From contig NZ_CP117437.1 in the NCBI RefSeq assembly GCF_030687535.1, forward strand, positions 1 through 64,000: a stretch of 64,000 nt of DNA, in the 5' to 3' direction. The DNA is from Pseudomonas sp. FP2335. Lineage in GTDB: Bacteria; Pseudomonadota; Gammaproteobacteria; Pseudomonadales; Pseudomonadaceae. This document shows, piece by piece, positions 44,834 through 53,286 of the stretch. The notes below the pieces were generated by a model. That model worked only from the letters and a program-made list of their open reading frames with translations, did no database searches and was not told the origin of the DNA. Position 1 is the stretch's first letter. The number at the start of each line of letters is the position of its first letter. The translations under genes were made by a program, and so were the position numbers.

Positions 44834-45493
44834 TCAAGGCTGCTGCAAAAACGCCTGATGCATCTCGGCCAACGTCTCGAAGTGCCAAGTCGGGGCCTCG
44901 GCATGCAGCTCTTCAAAGCTGCCAAATCCATAGCCTACCGCCGCTGAATCCAGCCCGTTGCTACGTGCACCGATCAGGTCGTGCTTGCGGTCACCAATCA
45001 TCAGGGTGGTCGCCGGGTCCAGGCCTTCTTCGCGCATCAAATGGGCGATCAGCTCGACTTTGTTCGTGCGCGTACCGTCCAGCTCGCTGCCGTAGATCAC
45101 TTTGAAGTGCTTGGCAAAGTCGAAATGCCGGGCGATCTCGCGGGCGAATTCCCACGGCTTGGAGGTAGCCACGTACAACTGGCGGCCCTGGCTGTTCAAT
45201 TCTTCCAGCAACGGCATCACGCCGTCGAACACGCGGTTTTCATACAGGCCGGTGACCTTGAAGCGCTCGCGATAGAAGTTCACCGCTTCCCACGCCTTGG
45301 CTTCGTCGAAACCGTAGAACTGCATGAAGGCTTGCAGCAATGGCGGGCCGATAAAGTGTTCGAGCCTGGTCAGGTCCGGCTCGTCGATACCGAGCTTGGC
45401 GAGGGCGTACTGGATCGAACGGGTAATGCCCTCACGCGGGTCGGTGAGGGTGCCATCCAGGTCGAACAGCACGGTTGGGTAATGCAGGGTCAT
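44834..45493 (-). CDS. HAD-superfamily hydrolase (phosphoglycolate phosphatase-like)
   Basis: A 219-aa phosphatase of the Gph/PGMB group. Motif I is LFDLDGTLTDP (Asp11, Asp13), motif II VATSKPW, and motif III MIGDRKHDLIGARS. The substrate is unknown. Its start overlaps the gamma-carbonic-anhydrase stop by 4 bp (ATGA), so the two are cotranslated. Confidence 0.92.
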   Translation of the reverse strand: MTLHYPTVLFDLDGTLTDPREGITRSIQYALAKLGIDEPDLTRLEHFIGPPLLQAFMQFYGFDEAKAWEAVNFYRERFKVTGLYENRVFDGVMPLLEELNSQGRQLYVATSKPWEFAREIARHFDFAKHFKVIYGSELDGTRTNKVELIAHLMREEGLDPATTLMIGDRKHDLIGARSNGLDSAAVGYGFGSFEELHAEAPTWHFETLAEMHQAFLQQP

Positions 45494-46032
45494 TGATCGA
45501 ATCCTTCAGCCAGGTGCAGGTCTTTGAGCTTCACGTAGTTCGCCGCACTGTAGGTGAAAAACGCGCGTTCCTTGTCAGTCAGTGGGCGGATTTGTTTAAC
45601 CGGGCTGCCCACATACAAAAAGCCGCTTTGCAGTTTTTTGCCTGGCGGCACCAGGCTGCCGGCGCCGATGATCACGTCATCTTCCACCACGGCACCGTCC
45701 ATCACGATGCTGCCCATGCCGATCAGGACCCGGCTGCCCACCGTGCAGCCATGCAGCATGACCTTGTGGGCGATGGTCACGTCATCGCCGATCAGCAGCG
45801 GGAAACCGTCCGGGTTGAAAGGCCCGGCGTGGGTGATGTGCAACACGCAGCCGTCCTGCACGCTGGTGCGCGCACCGATGCGGATGCGGTGCATGTCGCC
45901 ACGGATCACGGTCAGTGGCCATACGGAGCTGTCGGTGCCGATTTCGACATCGCCGATCACCACCGCCGAAATATCGACAAAAGCCCCGGCGCCCAGGGCT
46001 GGCGTGTGGTTCTGATAGGTGCGAAGGGTCAC
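45490..46032 (-). CDS. Gamma-carbonic anhydrase-family protein
   Basis: A 180-aa left-handed beta-helix protein with hexapeptide repeats (VVIGDVEIG, SVWPLTVIRGD, VTIAHKVMLHG). Likely metal-ligand His residues occur in CVLHITHAG and IAHKVMLHG. It is of the PaaY/YrdA type, whose activity varies. The GTG start is the family start and is preceded by GAGAGA. Divergent from prlC. Confidence 0.9.
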   Translation of the reverse strand: MTLRTYQNHTPALGAGAFVDISAVVIGDVEIGTDSSVWPLTVIRGDMHRIRIGARTSVQDGCVLHITHAGPFNPDGFPLLIGDDVTIAHKVMLHGCTVGSRVLIGMGSIVMDGAVVEDDVIIGAGSLVPPGKKLQSGFLYVGSPVKQIRPLTDKERAFFTYSAANYVKLKDLHLAEGFDQ

Positions 46033-46132
46033 GATAGCTTCTCTCTCTTCTGCTGATAGCTGCGGTGGGCGTTGATTGTAATTAAGATGGCCCCATCTTT
46101 GTTCTTACATGTCTTCAGCCAAGGTACCCACC

Positions 46133-48184
46133 GTGAGCGCGAACAACCCTCTTCTGCAGCCCTACGACCTGCCGCCGTTCTCGGCGATCCGTGCCGAGCA
46201 CGTACAGCCGGCCATCGAACAGATCCTCGCCGACAACCGTGTCGCCATCGAAGGCATCCTGCAAAGCCAGGGGAAAAATCCTACGTGGGCCGGGCTGGTC
46301 TTGGCCATGGACGAACTGAATGACCGCCTGGGCGCCGCCTGGAGCCCGGTCAGCCACCTCAACGCCGTGTGCAACAGCGCTGAACTGCGCGAAGCCTACG
46401 AAGGCTGCCTGCCGGCGTTGAGCGCCTACTCCACCGAGATGGGCCAGAACCGCGAGCTGTTCCAGGCTTTCGAAGCCCTGGCCAACAGCCCGGAAGCGGC
46501 AGGTTTCGACGTGGCGCAAAAAACTATCCTGGAACACTCCCTGCGCGACTTCCGCCTGTCGGGTATCGATTTGCCGCCGGAGCAGCAAAAACGCTACGCC
46601 GAAGTGCAGAGCAAGCTTTCCGAGTTGGGCAGCAAGTTTTCCAACCAACTGCTGGACGCGACCCAGGCCTGGACCAAACACGTTACCGATGAAGCCACCC
46701 TCGCCGGCCTGACCGACTCGGCCAAGGCGCAGATGGCTGGCGCTGCCCAGGCCAAAGGCCTCGATGGCTGGCTGATCACCCTGGAATTTCCGAGCTACTA
46801 CGCGGTAATGACCTACGCCCAGGACCGCGCCCTGCGTGAAGAGGTCTACGCGGCCTACTGCACCCGTGCGTCAGACCAAGGCCCGAATGCCGGTCAGAAT
46901 GACAACGGCCCGGTGATGGAAGAAATCCTCGACCTGCGTCAGGAGCTTGCTCAACTCTTGGGCTACGCCTCGTTCTCCGAACTGAGCCTGGCCACCAAGA
47001 TGGCCGAGTCCAGCGACCAGGTGCTGAGCTTCCTGCGTGACCTGGCCAAGCGCAGCAAGCCGTTTGCCGCCCAGGACCTGCAACAGCTCAAGGCCTATGC
47101 TGCCGAGCAAGGCTGTGCCGACCTGCAAAGCTGGGACAGTGGTTTCTACGGCGAAAAACTCCGTGAGCAGCGTTACAGCGTGTCCCAGGAAGCGCTGCGT
47201 GCCTACTTCCCGATCGACAAGGTGCTCGGCGGCCTGTTCGCCATCGTGCAACGCCTGTACGGCATCGAGATCGCCGAACTGAAGGGCTTCGACACCTGGC
47301 ACCCGGATGTGCGCCTGTTTGAAATCAAGGAAAACGGCCAGCACGTTGGCCGCTTCTTCTTTGACCTGTACGCCCGCGCCAACAAGCGTGGCGGCGCCTG
47401 GATGGACGGCGCGCGCGACCGTCGCCGCAAGATCGACGGCGTGCTGCAAAGCCCGGTGGCCAACCTGGTGTGCAACTTCACCCCGGCCGACAGTGGCAAG
47501 CCTGCCCTGCTGACTCACGATGAAGTGACTACGCTGTTCCACGAATTCGGCCACGGCCTGCATCACCTGTTGACCCGCGTCGAGCACGCTGGCGTGTCCG
47601 GCATCAACGGCGTGGCCTGGGATGCGGTGGAGTTGCCAAGCCAGTTCATGGAGAACTGGTGCTGGGAGCCGGAAGGCCTGGCGCTGATCTCCGGTCACTA
47701 TGAGAGCGGTGAGCCGCTGCCCCAGGACCTGCTGGAAAAAATGCTCGCGGCGAAAAACTTCCAGTCCGGCCTGATGATGGTGCGCCAGTTGGAGTTCTCG
47801 CTGTTTGACTTCGAGCTGCACGCCACCCACGGCGACGGCCGCAGTGTGGCCCAGGTGCTCGAAGGCGTGCGCGATGAGGTGTCGGTGATGCGTCCGCCAG
47901 CCTACAACCGTTTTCCGAACAGCTTTGCGCACATTTTCGCCGGTGGTTATGCGGCTGGGTACTACAGCTACAAGTGGGCCGAAGTGCTCTCCGCCGATGC
48001 CTTCTCCAAGTTCGAAGAAGACGGCGTGCTGAATGCCGAAACCGGCCGCGCATTCCGTGAGGCGATCCTGGCACGCGGTGGCTCCCAGGCGCCGATGGTG
48101 CTGTTCGTCGACTTCCGCGGACGTGCACCGTCGATTGACGCACTCTTGCGCCACAGCGGCCTGAGTGAGGGCGCGGCAGCATGA
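46133..48184 (+). CDS. prlC: Oligopeptidase A
   Basis: A 683-aa M3-family zinc peptidase that degrades signal peptides and short peptides in the cytoplasm. The zinc motif is HEFGHGLHH in TTLFHEFGHGLHHLL. The GTG at 46133 (SANNPLLQPYDLPPF) is preferred, with AAGG 8 nt upstream; an ATG eight codons earlier has no ribosome-binding site. It overlaps the YheV gene by 4 bp. Confidence 0.94.
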   Translation: MSANNPLLQPYDLPPFSAIRAEHVQPAIEQILADNRVAIEGILQSQGKNPTWAGLVLAMDELNDRLGAAWSPVSHLNAVCNSAELREAYEGCLPALSAYSTEMGQNRELFQAFEALANSPEAAGFDVAQKTILEHSLRDFRLSGIDLPPEQQKRYAEVQSKLSELGSKFSNQLLDATQAWTKHVTDEATLAGLTDSAKAQMAGAAQAKGLDGWLITLEFPSYYAVMTYAQDRALREEVYAAYCTRASDQGPNAGQNDNGPVMEEILDLRQELAQLLGYASFSELSLATKMAESSDQVLSFLRDLAKRSKPFAAQDLQQLKAYAAEQGCADLQSWDSGFYGEKLREQRYSVSQEALRAYFPIDKVLGGLFAIVQRLYGIEIAELKGFDTWHPDVRLFEIKENGQHVGRFFFDLYARANKRGGAWMDGARDRRRKIDGVLQSPVANLVCNFTPADSGKPALLTHDEVTTLFHEFGHGLHHLLTRVEHAGVSGINGVAWDAVELPSQFMENWCWEPEGLALISGHYESGEPLPQDLLEKMLAAKNFQSGLMMVRQLEFSLFDFELHATHGDGRSVAQVLEGVRDEVSVMRPPAYNRFPNSFAHIFAGGYAAGYYSYKWAEVLSADAFSKFEEDGVLNAETGRAFREAILARGGSQAPMVLFVDFRGRAPSIDALLRHSGLSEGAAA

Positions 48185-48453
48185 GTGAAGGACCTGTGGT
48201 GACCAAAAAGCAATTTATCGCCGGCGCGGTCTGCCCGGCGTGCAGCGAGCCGGACAAGTTGAAGATGTGGACTGAAGACAGCGTGCCGCACCGTGAGTGT
48301 GTGGCCTGCGGTTATACCGACACGCTCAATGATCAGGGTCTGTCGGTACCCAAGGAATTAGGCACGCGGGTGAATACCTCGGCGCTGAAGGCGCCGGACC
48401 CGAAGGTGCAGGCGGTACAGTTTTTTCCTAACCCGAAACTGAAAAAAGACTGA
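48181..48453 (+). CDS. YheV-family putative zinc-ribbon protein
   Basis: A 90-aa protein with CPAC and CVAC knuckles (AVCPACSEPDKLKMW and HRECVACGYTDTL), a likely zinc ribbon. The function is unknown. It is coupled to prlC by an ATGA overlap, an arrangement conserved in gammaproteobacteria. The actual start could be the GTG six codons in. Confidence 0.88.
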   Translation: MSEGPVVTKKQFIAGAVCPACSEPDKLKMWTEDSVPHRECVACGYTDTLNDQGLSVPKELGTRVNTSALKAPDPKVQAVQFFPNPKLKKD

Positions 48454-48460
48454 CGCCCAT

Positions 48461-49147
48461 TCAGGGTTTTATCGCCAATCCCGTATCGTTCGTTGGTTCA
48501 ACACGGCCGGTTCCAGCCGTGTTGAGCCAGCTCTTCATCGAGCACAGTGCAAATGCACTGGTGCTGCAATCGCCATTCGCCAGTGCTGTACGCAACTTGT
48601 CGATATCGGCCTTCATCATGTAGCGAACGCCGTCCTTGAAGCCATTGCTGGTGCCAAAGCCGCCCAGGGTCATCTCGTTCAGCGCCTCTTCCTTGCTCCA
48701 TCCTTGCACCACCACGCGATACATCGCTGCCATCAGGCCGGTACGGTCGGAGCCGTGTTTGCAGTGCATCAGCACCGGGCCGTTGGCCTCGGCTTCCTTG
48801 ATTGCTCTGAGTGCTGCCAGCACGTCGGAATCATCCACATGATTGGTGCGATAACTCAGTTGGACTTGACGGATGCCCGCAGCCTTCAGCCAGTTGCCAT
48901 CCGACTCGGGCAGGAAGTTGATCACGGTACCGATCTTGAGCTTTTGCAGGAGTGGCACGGCGCTGCTGTCCGGCAGAGCGCTGCGATACAGCGTCGGCGT
49001 CATCTGGTGCAGGTTGTATTGGCTGCCCACGGGCTGTGCCCACTCGGCTGAGCGGATGGAAGGGCTGTCATCGGCTTGGGCATAAACCGTGGCGAACAGT
49101 GCCGTAAGTGCCAGGCCGAGCGCTGGCAGCCAGCGATTCTTGAACAT
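48461..49147 (-). CDS. Exported dual-specificity/tyrosine phosphatase-like protein
   Basis: A 228-aa protein with signal peptide MFKNRWLPALGLALTALFATVYAQA. The phosphatase loop HCKHGSDRTG gives the CX5R motif with Cys129 and Arg135. A general-acid Asp is likely in NHVDDSDVL. A Cys-phosphatase outside the cytoplasm is not common; substrates may be phosphoinositides or phosphoproteins, but nothing here says which. It is convergent with the YheV gene, only 7 bp apart. Confidence 0.85.
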   Translation of the reverse strand: MFKNRWLPALGLALTALFATVYAQADDSPSIRSAEWAQPVGSQYNLHQMTPTLYRSALPDSSAVPLLQKLKIGTVINFLPESDGNWLKAAGIRQVQLSYRTNHVDDSDVLAALRAIKEAEANGPVLMHCKHGSDRTGLMAAMYRVVVQGWSKEEALNEMTLGGFGTSNGFKDGVRYMMKADIDKLRTALANGDCSTSAFALCSMKSWLNTAGTGRVEPTNDTGLAIKP

Positions 49148-49348
49148 GGGCAACGTCACCGAATGGGCTGTGGGTAGATAGCGCGCAGATTGGTCTGCGG
49201 GGGGTCAATGGGGCGTGAGGCGCCCGTCAAAAAAGCGTGAATCCTCAGTCTTTAGTCGCTGGAACGATTCTGTTGATGGTTAGGCTGCTATCATTTGTAA
49301 CTATTGATTGCCGCTGCGTTCTATCCAACACGCTGCCCGCACACCACA

Positions 49349-49369
49349 AGCCGCTCCCAAGAAGCGGCT
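49349..49369 (+). promoter_or_regulatory. Hairpin in the leader of the gluconate dehydrogenase operon
   Basis: AGCCGCT and AGCGGCT form a 7-bp stem with a 7-nt loop, 33 bp before the first start codon. It has no T run, so it is a leader or operator candidate rather than a terminator. The rest of the 255-bp gap (49148-49402) has no gene. Confidence 0.4.
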
Positions 49370-49402
49370 GTCGAACCCGTGACCACATGATGAGGTGCAC
49401 CC

Positions 49403-50155
49403 ATGTCTGATCAAGATCAAGACAACCCCCGGCGTGACTTTTTGCGCAAATCCTTGACCTTGATCCCGGTGGTCACGGTTGCCAGTACCGGCCTTGGCGG
49501 CTCGATGTTGATGGCTACGCCCGAGCCGGCACAGGCCAGCCCGGCTAAGGCGCCGGTCAACGAAAAGGCCTACGAGCCAAGTTACTTCACTGCCGAAGAG
49601 TGGGCGTTTATCAACGCCGCCGTCGCGCAGTTGATTCCTACCGATGCCCAGGGCCCAGGCGCCGTGGAAGCCGGTGTGCCGGAATACATCGACCGTCAGA
49701 TGAACACGCCTTACGCCAGTGGTGCGTTGTGGTTCATGCAGGGTCCGTTCAATGCCGACGCGCCGCCTGAGATGGGCTGGCAGAGCAAACTGGTGCCCAA
49801 GGACATCTATCGTCTGGGCATCGCCGCGACGGATGCATGGTCGAAAGCGTTCAACGGCAAAGTGTTTGCTGCGCAAGACAGCGCTACCCGAGACGATATG
49901 CTGCGTCGCCTGGAGGCTGGGGGCAGTGAGGTGACCGCGCATTTCGACGCGGTGCCGCCGAAGATTTTCTTCAACCTGCTGCTGCAAAACACCAAGGAAG
50001 GCTTCTTCTGCGACCCGATCCACGGTGGCAACAAAGGCATGGTCGGCTGGACCATGATCGGCTTCCCCGGCGCTCGCGCCGACTTCATGGACTGGGTTGA
50101 ACGCAACGAGCAATACCCCTTCCCGGCAGTTTCCATCCGCGGCGAGAGGGCATAA
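49403..50155 (+). CDS. Gluconate 2-dehydrogenase subunit 3 (Tat-exported)
   Basis: A 250-aa small subunit of the membrane-bound FAD dehydrogenase. The twin-arginine motif RRDFLRKSLTLIPVV sits at the N-terminus, so the folded FAD complex can be exported to the periplasm through Tat. The body (FTAEEWAFINAAVAQLIPTD) matches the gluconate 2-dehydrogenase subunit 3 family. First of three genes; the flavoprotein starts 2 bp after its stop. Confidence 0.9.
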   Translation: MSDQDQDNPRRDFLRKSLTLIPVVTVASTGLGGSMLMATPEPAQASPAKAPVNEKAYEPSYFTAEEWAFINAAVAQLIPTDAQGPGAVEAGVPEYIDRQMNTPYASGALWFMQGPFNADAPPEMGWQSKLVPKDIYRLGIAATDAWSKAFNGKVFAAQDSATRDDMLRRLEAGGSEVTAHFDAVPPKIFFNLLLQNTKEGFFCDPIHGGNKGMVGWTMIGFPGARADFMDWVERNEQYPFPAVSIRGERA

Positions 50156-50157
50156 AC

Positions 50158-51942
50158 GTGGCGACCATCATGAAGAAAGTAGACGCTGTGATCGTAGGCT
50201 TCGGCTGGACCGGCGCGATCATGGCCAAGGAGCTGACTGAAGCGGGCCTCAACGTGGTAGCGCTGGAGCGCGGCCCGATGCAGGACACGTACCCGGATGG
50301 CAACTATCCGCAGGTCATCGACGAACTGACCTACAGCGTGCGTAAAAAACTCTTCCAGGACATCTCCAAAGAGACGGTGACCATTCGCCATAGCGTGAAT
50401 GATGTGGCCCTGCCCAACCGCCAACTGGGTGCGTTCCTGCCGGGCAATGGCGTCGGCGGTGCGGGCCTGCACTGGTCGGGCGTGCATTTTCGGGTCGACC
50501 CGATCGAGCTGCGCATGCGCAGCCATTACGAAGAGCGTTACGGCAAAAACTTCATCCCCAAGGACATGACCATCCAGGACTTTGGCGTCAGCTATGAAGA
50601 GCTGGAGCCGTTTTTCGACTACGCGGAAAAAGTCTTCGGCACCTCCGGCCAGGCCTGGACCGTCAAAGGCCAGTTGGTCGGTGAAGGCCGTGGCGGCAAC
50701 CCGTATGCGCCGGATCGCTCCAACCCATTCCCGTTGGAGGCGCAGAAAAACACCGTCTCCGCACAGCTGTTTCAGAAAGCGGCTAGCGATGTGGGTTACA
50801 AACCCTACAACCTGCCATCGGCCAACACCTCTGGGCCCTACACCAACCCCTACGGTGCGCAGATGGGCCCATGCAACTTCTGCGGGTTTTGCAGCGGCTA
50901 CGTTTGCTACATGTACTCCAAGGCTTCGCCGAACGTGAACATCCTGCCGGCGCTGCGCCAGGTGCCGAACTTCGAGCTGCGGCCCAATTCCCACGTGCTC
51001 AAGGTCAATCTCGACAGCACCAAGAGCAAGGCCACCGGCGTGACGTATGTCGACGCCCAGGGCCGGGAAATCGAGCAGCCAGCGGACCTGGTGATCCTCG
51101 GCGCGTTCCAGTTCCACAACGTGCGGTTGATGCTGCTGTCGGGTATCGGAAAACCCTACGACCCGATTACCAATGAGGGTGTGGTGGGCCGGAACTTTGC
51201 CTACCAGAACATGGCCACTATCAAGGCGTTCTTCGACAAGGACACCCACACCAACAACTTCATCGGTGCGGGCGGCAATGGCGTGGCGATGGATGATTTC
51301 AACGCCGACAACTTCGACCATGGTCCCCATGGCTTCGTTGGCGGCTCGCCGATGTGGGTCAACCAGGCTGGCAGTCGGCCGATTGCCGGTACGTCCAACC
51401 CGCCGGGCACCCCGGCCTGGGGCAGTGCGTGGAAGCGTGCCACCGCCGATTACTACACCCATCAGGTGTCGATGGATGCCCACGGTGCCCATCAATCCTA
51501 CCGGGGCAACTACCTGGATCTAGACCCGGTTTACCGCGATGCCTACGGCCTGCCGCTGCTGCGGATGACGTTCGACTGGCAGGAAAACGACATCAAGATG
51601 AACCGCTTCATGGTCGAGAAAATGGGCAAGGTTGCCGAGGCGATGAACCCCAAGGCGATTGCCGTGCTGGGCAAAAAGGTCGGCGAGCATTTCAACACCG
51701 CGTCGTACCAGACCACCCACCTCAACGGTGGCGCGATCATGGGCACCGACCCGAAGACCAGTGCGTTGAACCGCTACCTGCAATGCTGGGATGTACACAA
51801 CGTGTTTGTCCCGGGCGCTTCCGCTTTCCCACAGGGCTTGGGTTACAACCCTACCGGCCTGGTGGCGGCGTTGACCTACTGGTCGGCCCGCGCGATCCGC
51901 GAGCAGTACCTGAAAAACCCCGGCCCACTGGTTCAGGCATAA
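50158..51942 (+). CDS. Gluconate 2-dehydrogenase-type GMC flavoprotein subunit
   Basis: A 594-aa FAD-dependent catalytic subunit. The FAD motif GFGWTGAIMAKELTEAGLNVVALERG is close to the N-terminus, and the C-terminal GMC region has the catalytic His pattern (TSYQTTHLNGGAIMGTDPKTS). It has no signal of its own, as expected for piggyback export with the Tat subunit. The substrate is probably gluconate (to 2-ketogluconate); the related sorbitol and 2-ketogluconate enzymes are close. GTG start, GAGGG upstream. Confidence 0.88.
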   Translation: MATIMKKVDAVIVGFGWTGAIMAKELTEAGLNVVALERGPMQDTYPDGNYPQVIDELTYSVRKKLFQDISKETVTIRHSVNDVALPNRQLGAFLPGNGVGGAGLHWSGVHFRVDPIELRMRSHYEERYGKNFIPKDMTIQDFGVSYEELEPFFDYAEKVFGTSGQAWTVKGQLVGEGRGGNPYAPDRSNPFPLEAQKNTVSAQLFQKAASDVGYKPYNLPSANTSGPYTNPYGAQMGPCNFCGFCSGYVCYMYSKASPNVNILPALRQVPNFELRPNSHVLKVNLDSTKSKATGVTYVDAQGREIEQPADLVILGAFQFHNVRLMLLSGIGKPYDPITNEGVVGRNFAYQNMATIKAFFDKDTHTNNFIGAGGNGVAMDDFNADNFDHGPHGFVGGSPMWVNQAGSRPIAGTSNPPGTPAWGSAWKRATADYYTHQVSMDAHGAHQSYRGNYLDLDPVYRDAYGLPLLRMTFDWQENDIKMNRFMVEKMGKVAEAMNPKAIAVLGKKVGEHFNTASYQTTHLNGGAIMGTDPKTSALNRYLQCWDVHNVFVPGASAFPQGLGYNPTGLVAALTYWSARAIREQYLKNPGPLVQA

Positions 51943-51954
51943 GGAGCGATGACC

Positions 51955-53205
51955 ATGAAAGCACTTGTTATCGCGACGTTTGCACTGTTCGGCAGTTGCT
52001 CGGTGAGCGCTGCTGAAACCGACCTGGTCAAGCAGGGTGAATACCTGGCCCGCGCCGGTGACTGCGTGGCTTGCCACACCGCCAAGGGCGGCAAGCCGTT
52101 CGCTGGTGGCCTGCCGATGGAAACGCCGATTGGCGTGATCTATTCCACCAACATCACCCCGGACAAGACCGGCCTGGGCGACTACAGCTTCGAGGATTTC
52201 GACAAGGCCGTGCGCCATGGCGTCGCCAAGAGCGGTAGTACGCTTTACCCGGCGATGCCCTACCCGTCTTACGCGCGCGTCAGCGACAGCGATATGCAGG
52301 CGCTGTATGCGTACTTCATGAAAGGGGTGGAGCCGGTCGCTCAAGAGAACAAGGCGAGTGATATTCCCTGGCCGCTGAGCATGCGCTGGCCGCTGGCCGC
52401 GTGGCGTTGGATGTTCGCGCCTGAGGTTGCCGAGCCGCAGCCAACTGCGCAGGCCGACCCGGTGATCAGCCGTGGCGCCTATCTGGTGGAAGGCCTCGGC
52501 CACTGCGGCGCATGCCATACGCCACGGGCCCTGACCATGCAGGAAAAAGCCCTGAGTGCCACTGATGGCAGTGCATTCCTGTCCGGCAGTGCGCCGCTGG
52601 AAGGCTGGATCGCGAAGAACCTGCGTGGCGATCACAAGGACGGCCTCGGCGGTTGGAGCGAGGAGCAACTGGTGCAATTCCTCAAGACCGGCCGCAGTGA
52701 CCGTAGCGCGGTGTTTGGTGGCATGAGTGATGTTGTCGTCCACAGCATGCAGTACATGTCGGAAAACGACCTGACCGCCATCGCCCGTTACCTCAAGAGC
52801 CTGCCGGCGGTGGACCCCAAGGATCAGCCGCATCAGTACGACAAGCAGGTCGCCGACGCTTTGTGGAAAGGCGATGACAGCCGGCGCGGCGCGGCGGTGT
52901 ACATCGACAACTGCGCGGCCTGTCACCGCACCGACGGCCATGGCTACACGCGGGTGTTCCCGGCGCTGGCGGGCAACCCGGTGCTGCAGACGGCGGACGC
53001 CACCTCGTTGATCAACATTGTGTTGAACGGCGGCACCTTGCCCGCTACGCACACGGCGCCCTCCACCTTCACCATGCCTGCGTTCGCCTGGCGTCTGTCG
53101 GACCAGGAAGTGGCGGATGTAGTCAGTTTCATCCGTGGCAGCTGGGGCAATAAAGGCGAGCCGGTGAAAGCGGGCGACGTGGCGGACTTGCGCCAGAAGC
53201 ACTGA
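51955..53205 (+). CDS. Triheme cytochrome c subunit of the dehydrogenase
   Basis: A 416-aa periplasmic membrane-attached cytochrome that passes electrons from the flavoprotein to ubiquinone. A signal peptide (MKALVIATFALFGSCSVSAAE) is followed by three heme motifs: CVACH (37-41), CGACH (184-188) and CAACH (320-324). AAGGAG lies 8 nt before this ATG and only 2 nt before an earlier one, so 51955 is the likely start. Last gene of the three-gene operon. Confidence 0.92.
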   Translation: MKALVIATFALFGSCSVSAAETDLVKQGEYLARAGDCVACHTAKGGKPFAGGLPMETPIGVIYSTNITPDKTGLGDYSFEDFDKAVRHGVAKSGSTLYPAMPYPSYARVSDSDMQALYAYFMKGVEPVAQENKASDIPWPLSMRWPLAAWRWMFAPEVAEPQPTAQADPVISRGAYLVEGLGHCGACHTPRALTMQEKALSATDGSAFLSGSAPLEGWIAKNLRGDHKDGLGGWSEEQLVQFLKTGRSDRSAVFGGMSDVVVHSMQYMSENDLTAIARYLKSLPAVDPKDQPHQYDKQVADALWKGDDSRRGAAVYIDNCAACHRTDGHGYTRVFPALAGNPVLQTADATSLINIVLNGGTLPATHTAPSTFTMPAFAWRLSDQEVADVVSFIRGSWGNKGEPVKAGDVADLRQKH

Positions 53206-53245
53206 TCCTTCCCTGGCCGCCAAACGGCACTGGTCAGAACCCGCG

Positions 53246-53285
53246 CGCCTCGATACTGTATATAAAAACAGTATCGAGGCGTTTT
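53246..53285 (+). promoter_or_regulatory. LexA box (53254-53273) within a hairpin/terminator
   Basis: The core CTGTATATAAAAACAG (CTG-N10-CAG) matches the gammaproteobacterial SOS box. It lies inside a perfect 14-bp inverted repeat (53246-53259 and 53268-53281) with an 8-nt loop, followed by TTTT. On upstream transcripts it would act as a terminator; on DNA it would bind LexA. The right arm contains GAGG, the ribosome-binding site of the radical SAM gene at 53287. Confidence 0.85.
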
Positions 53286-53286
53286 C

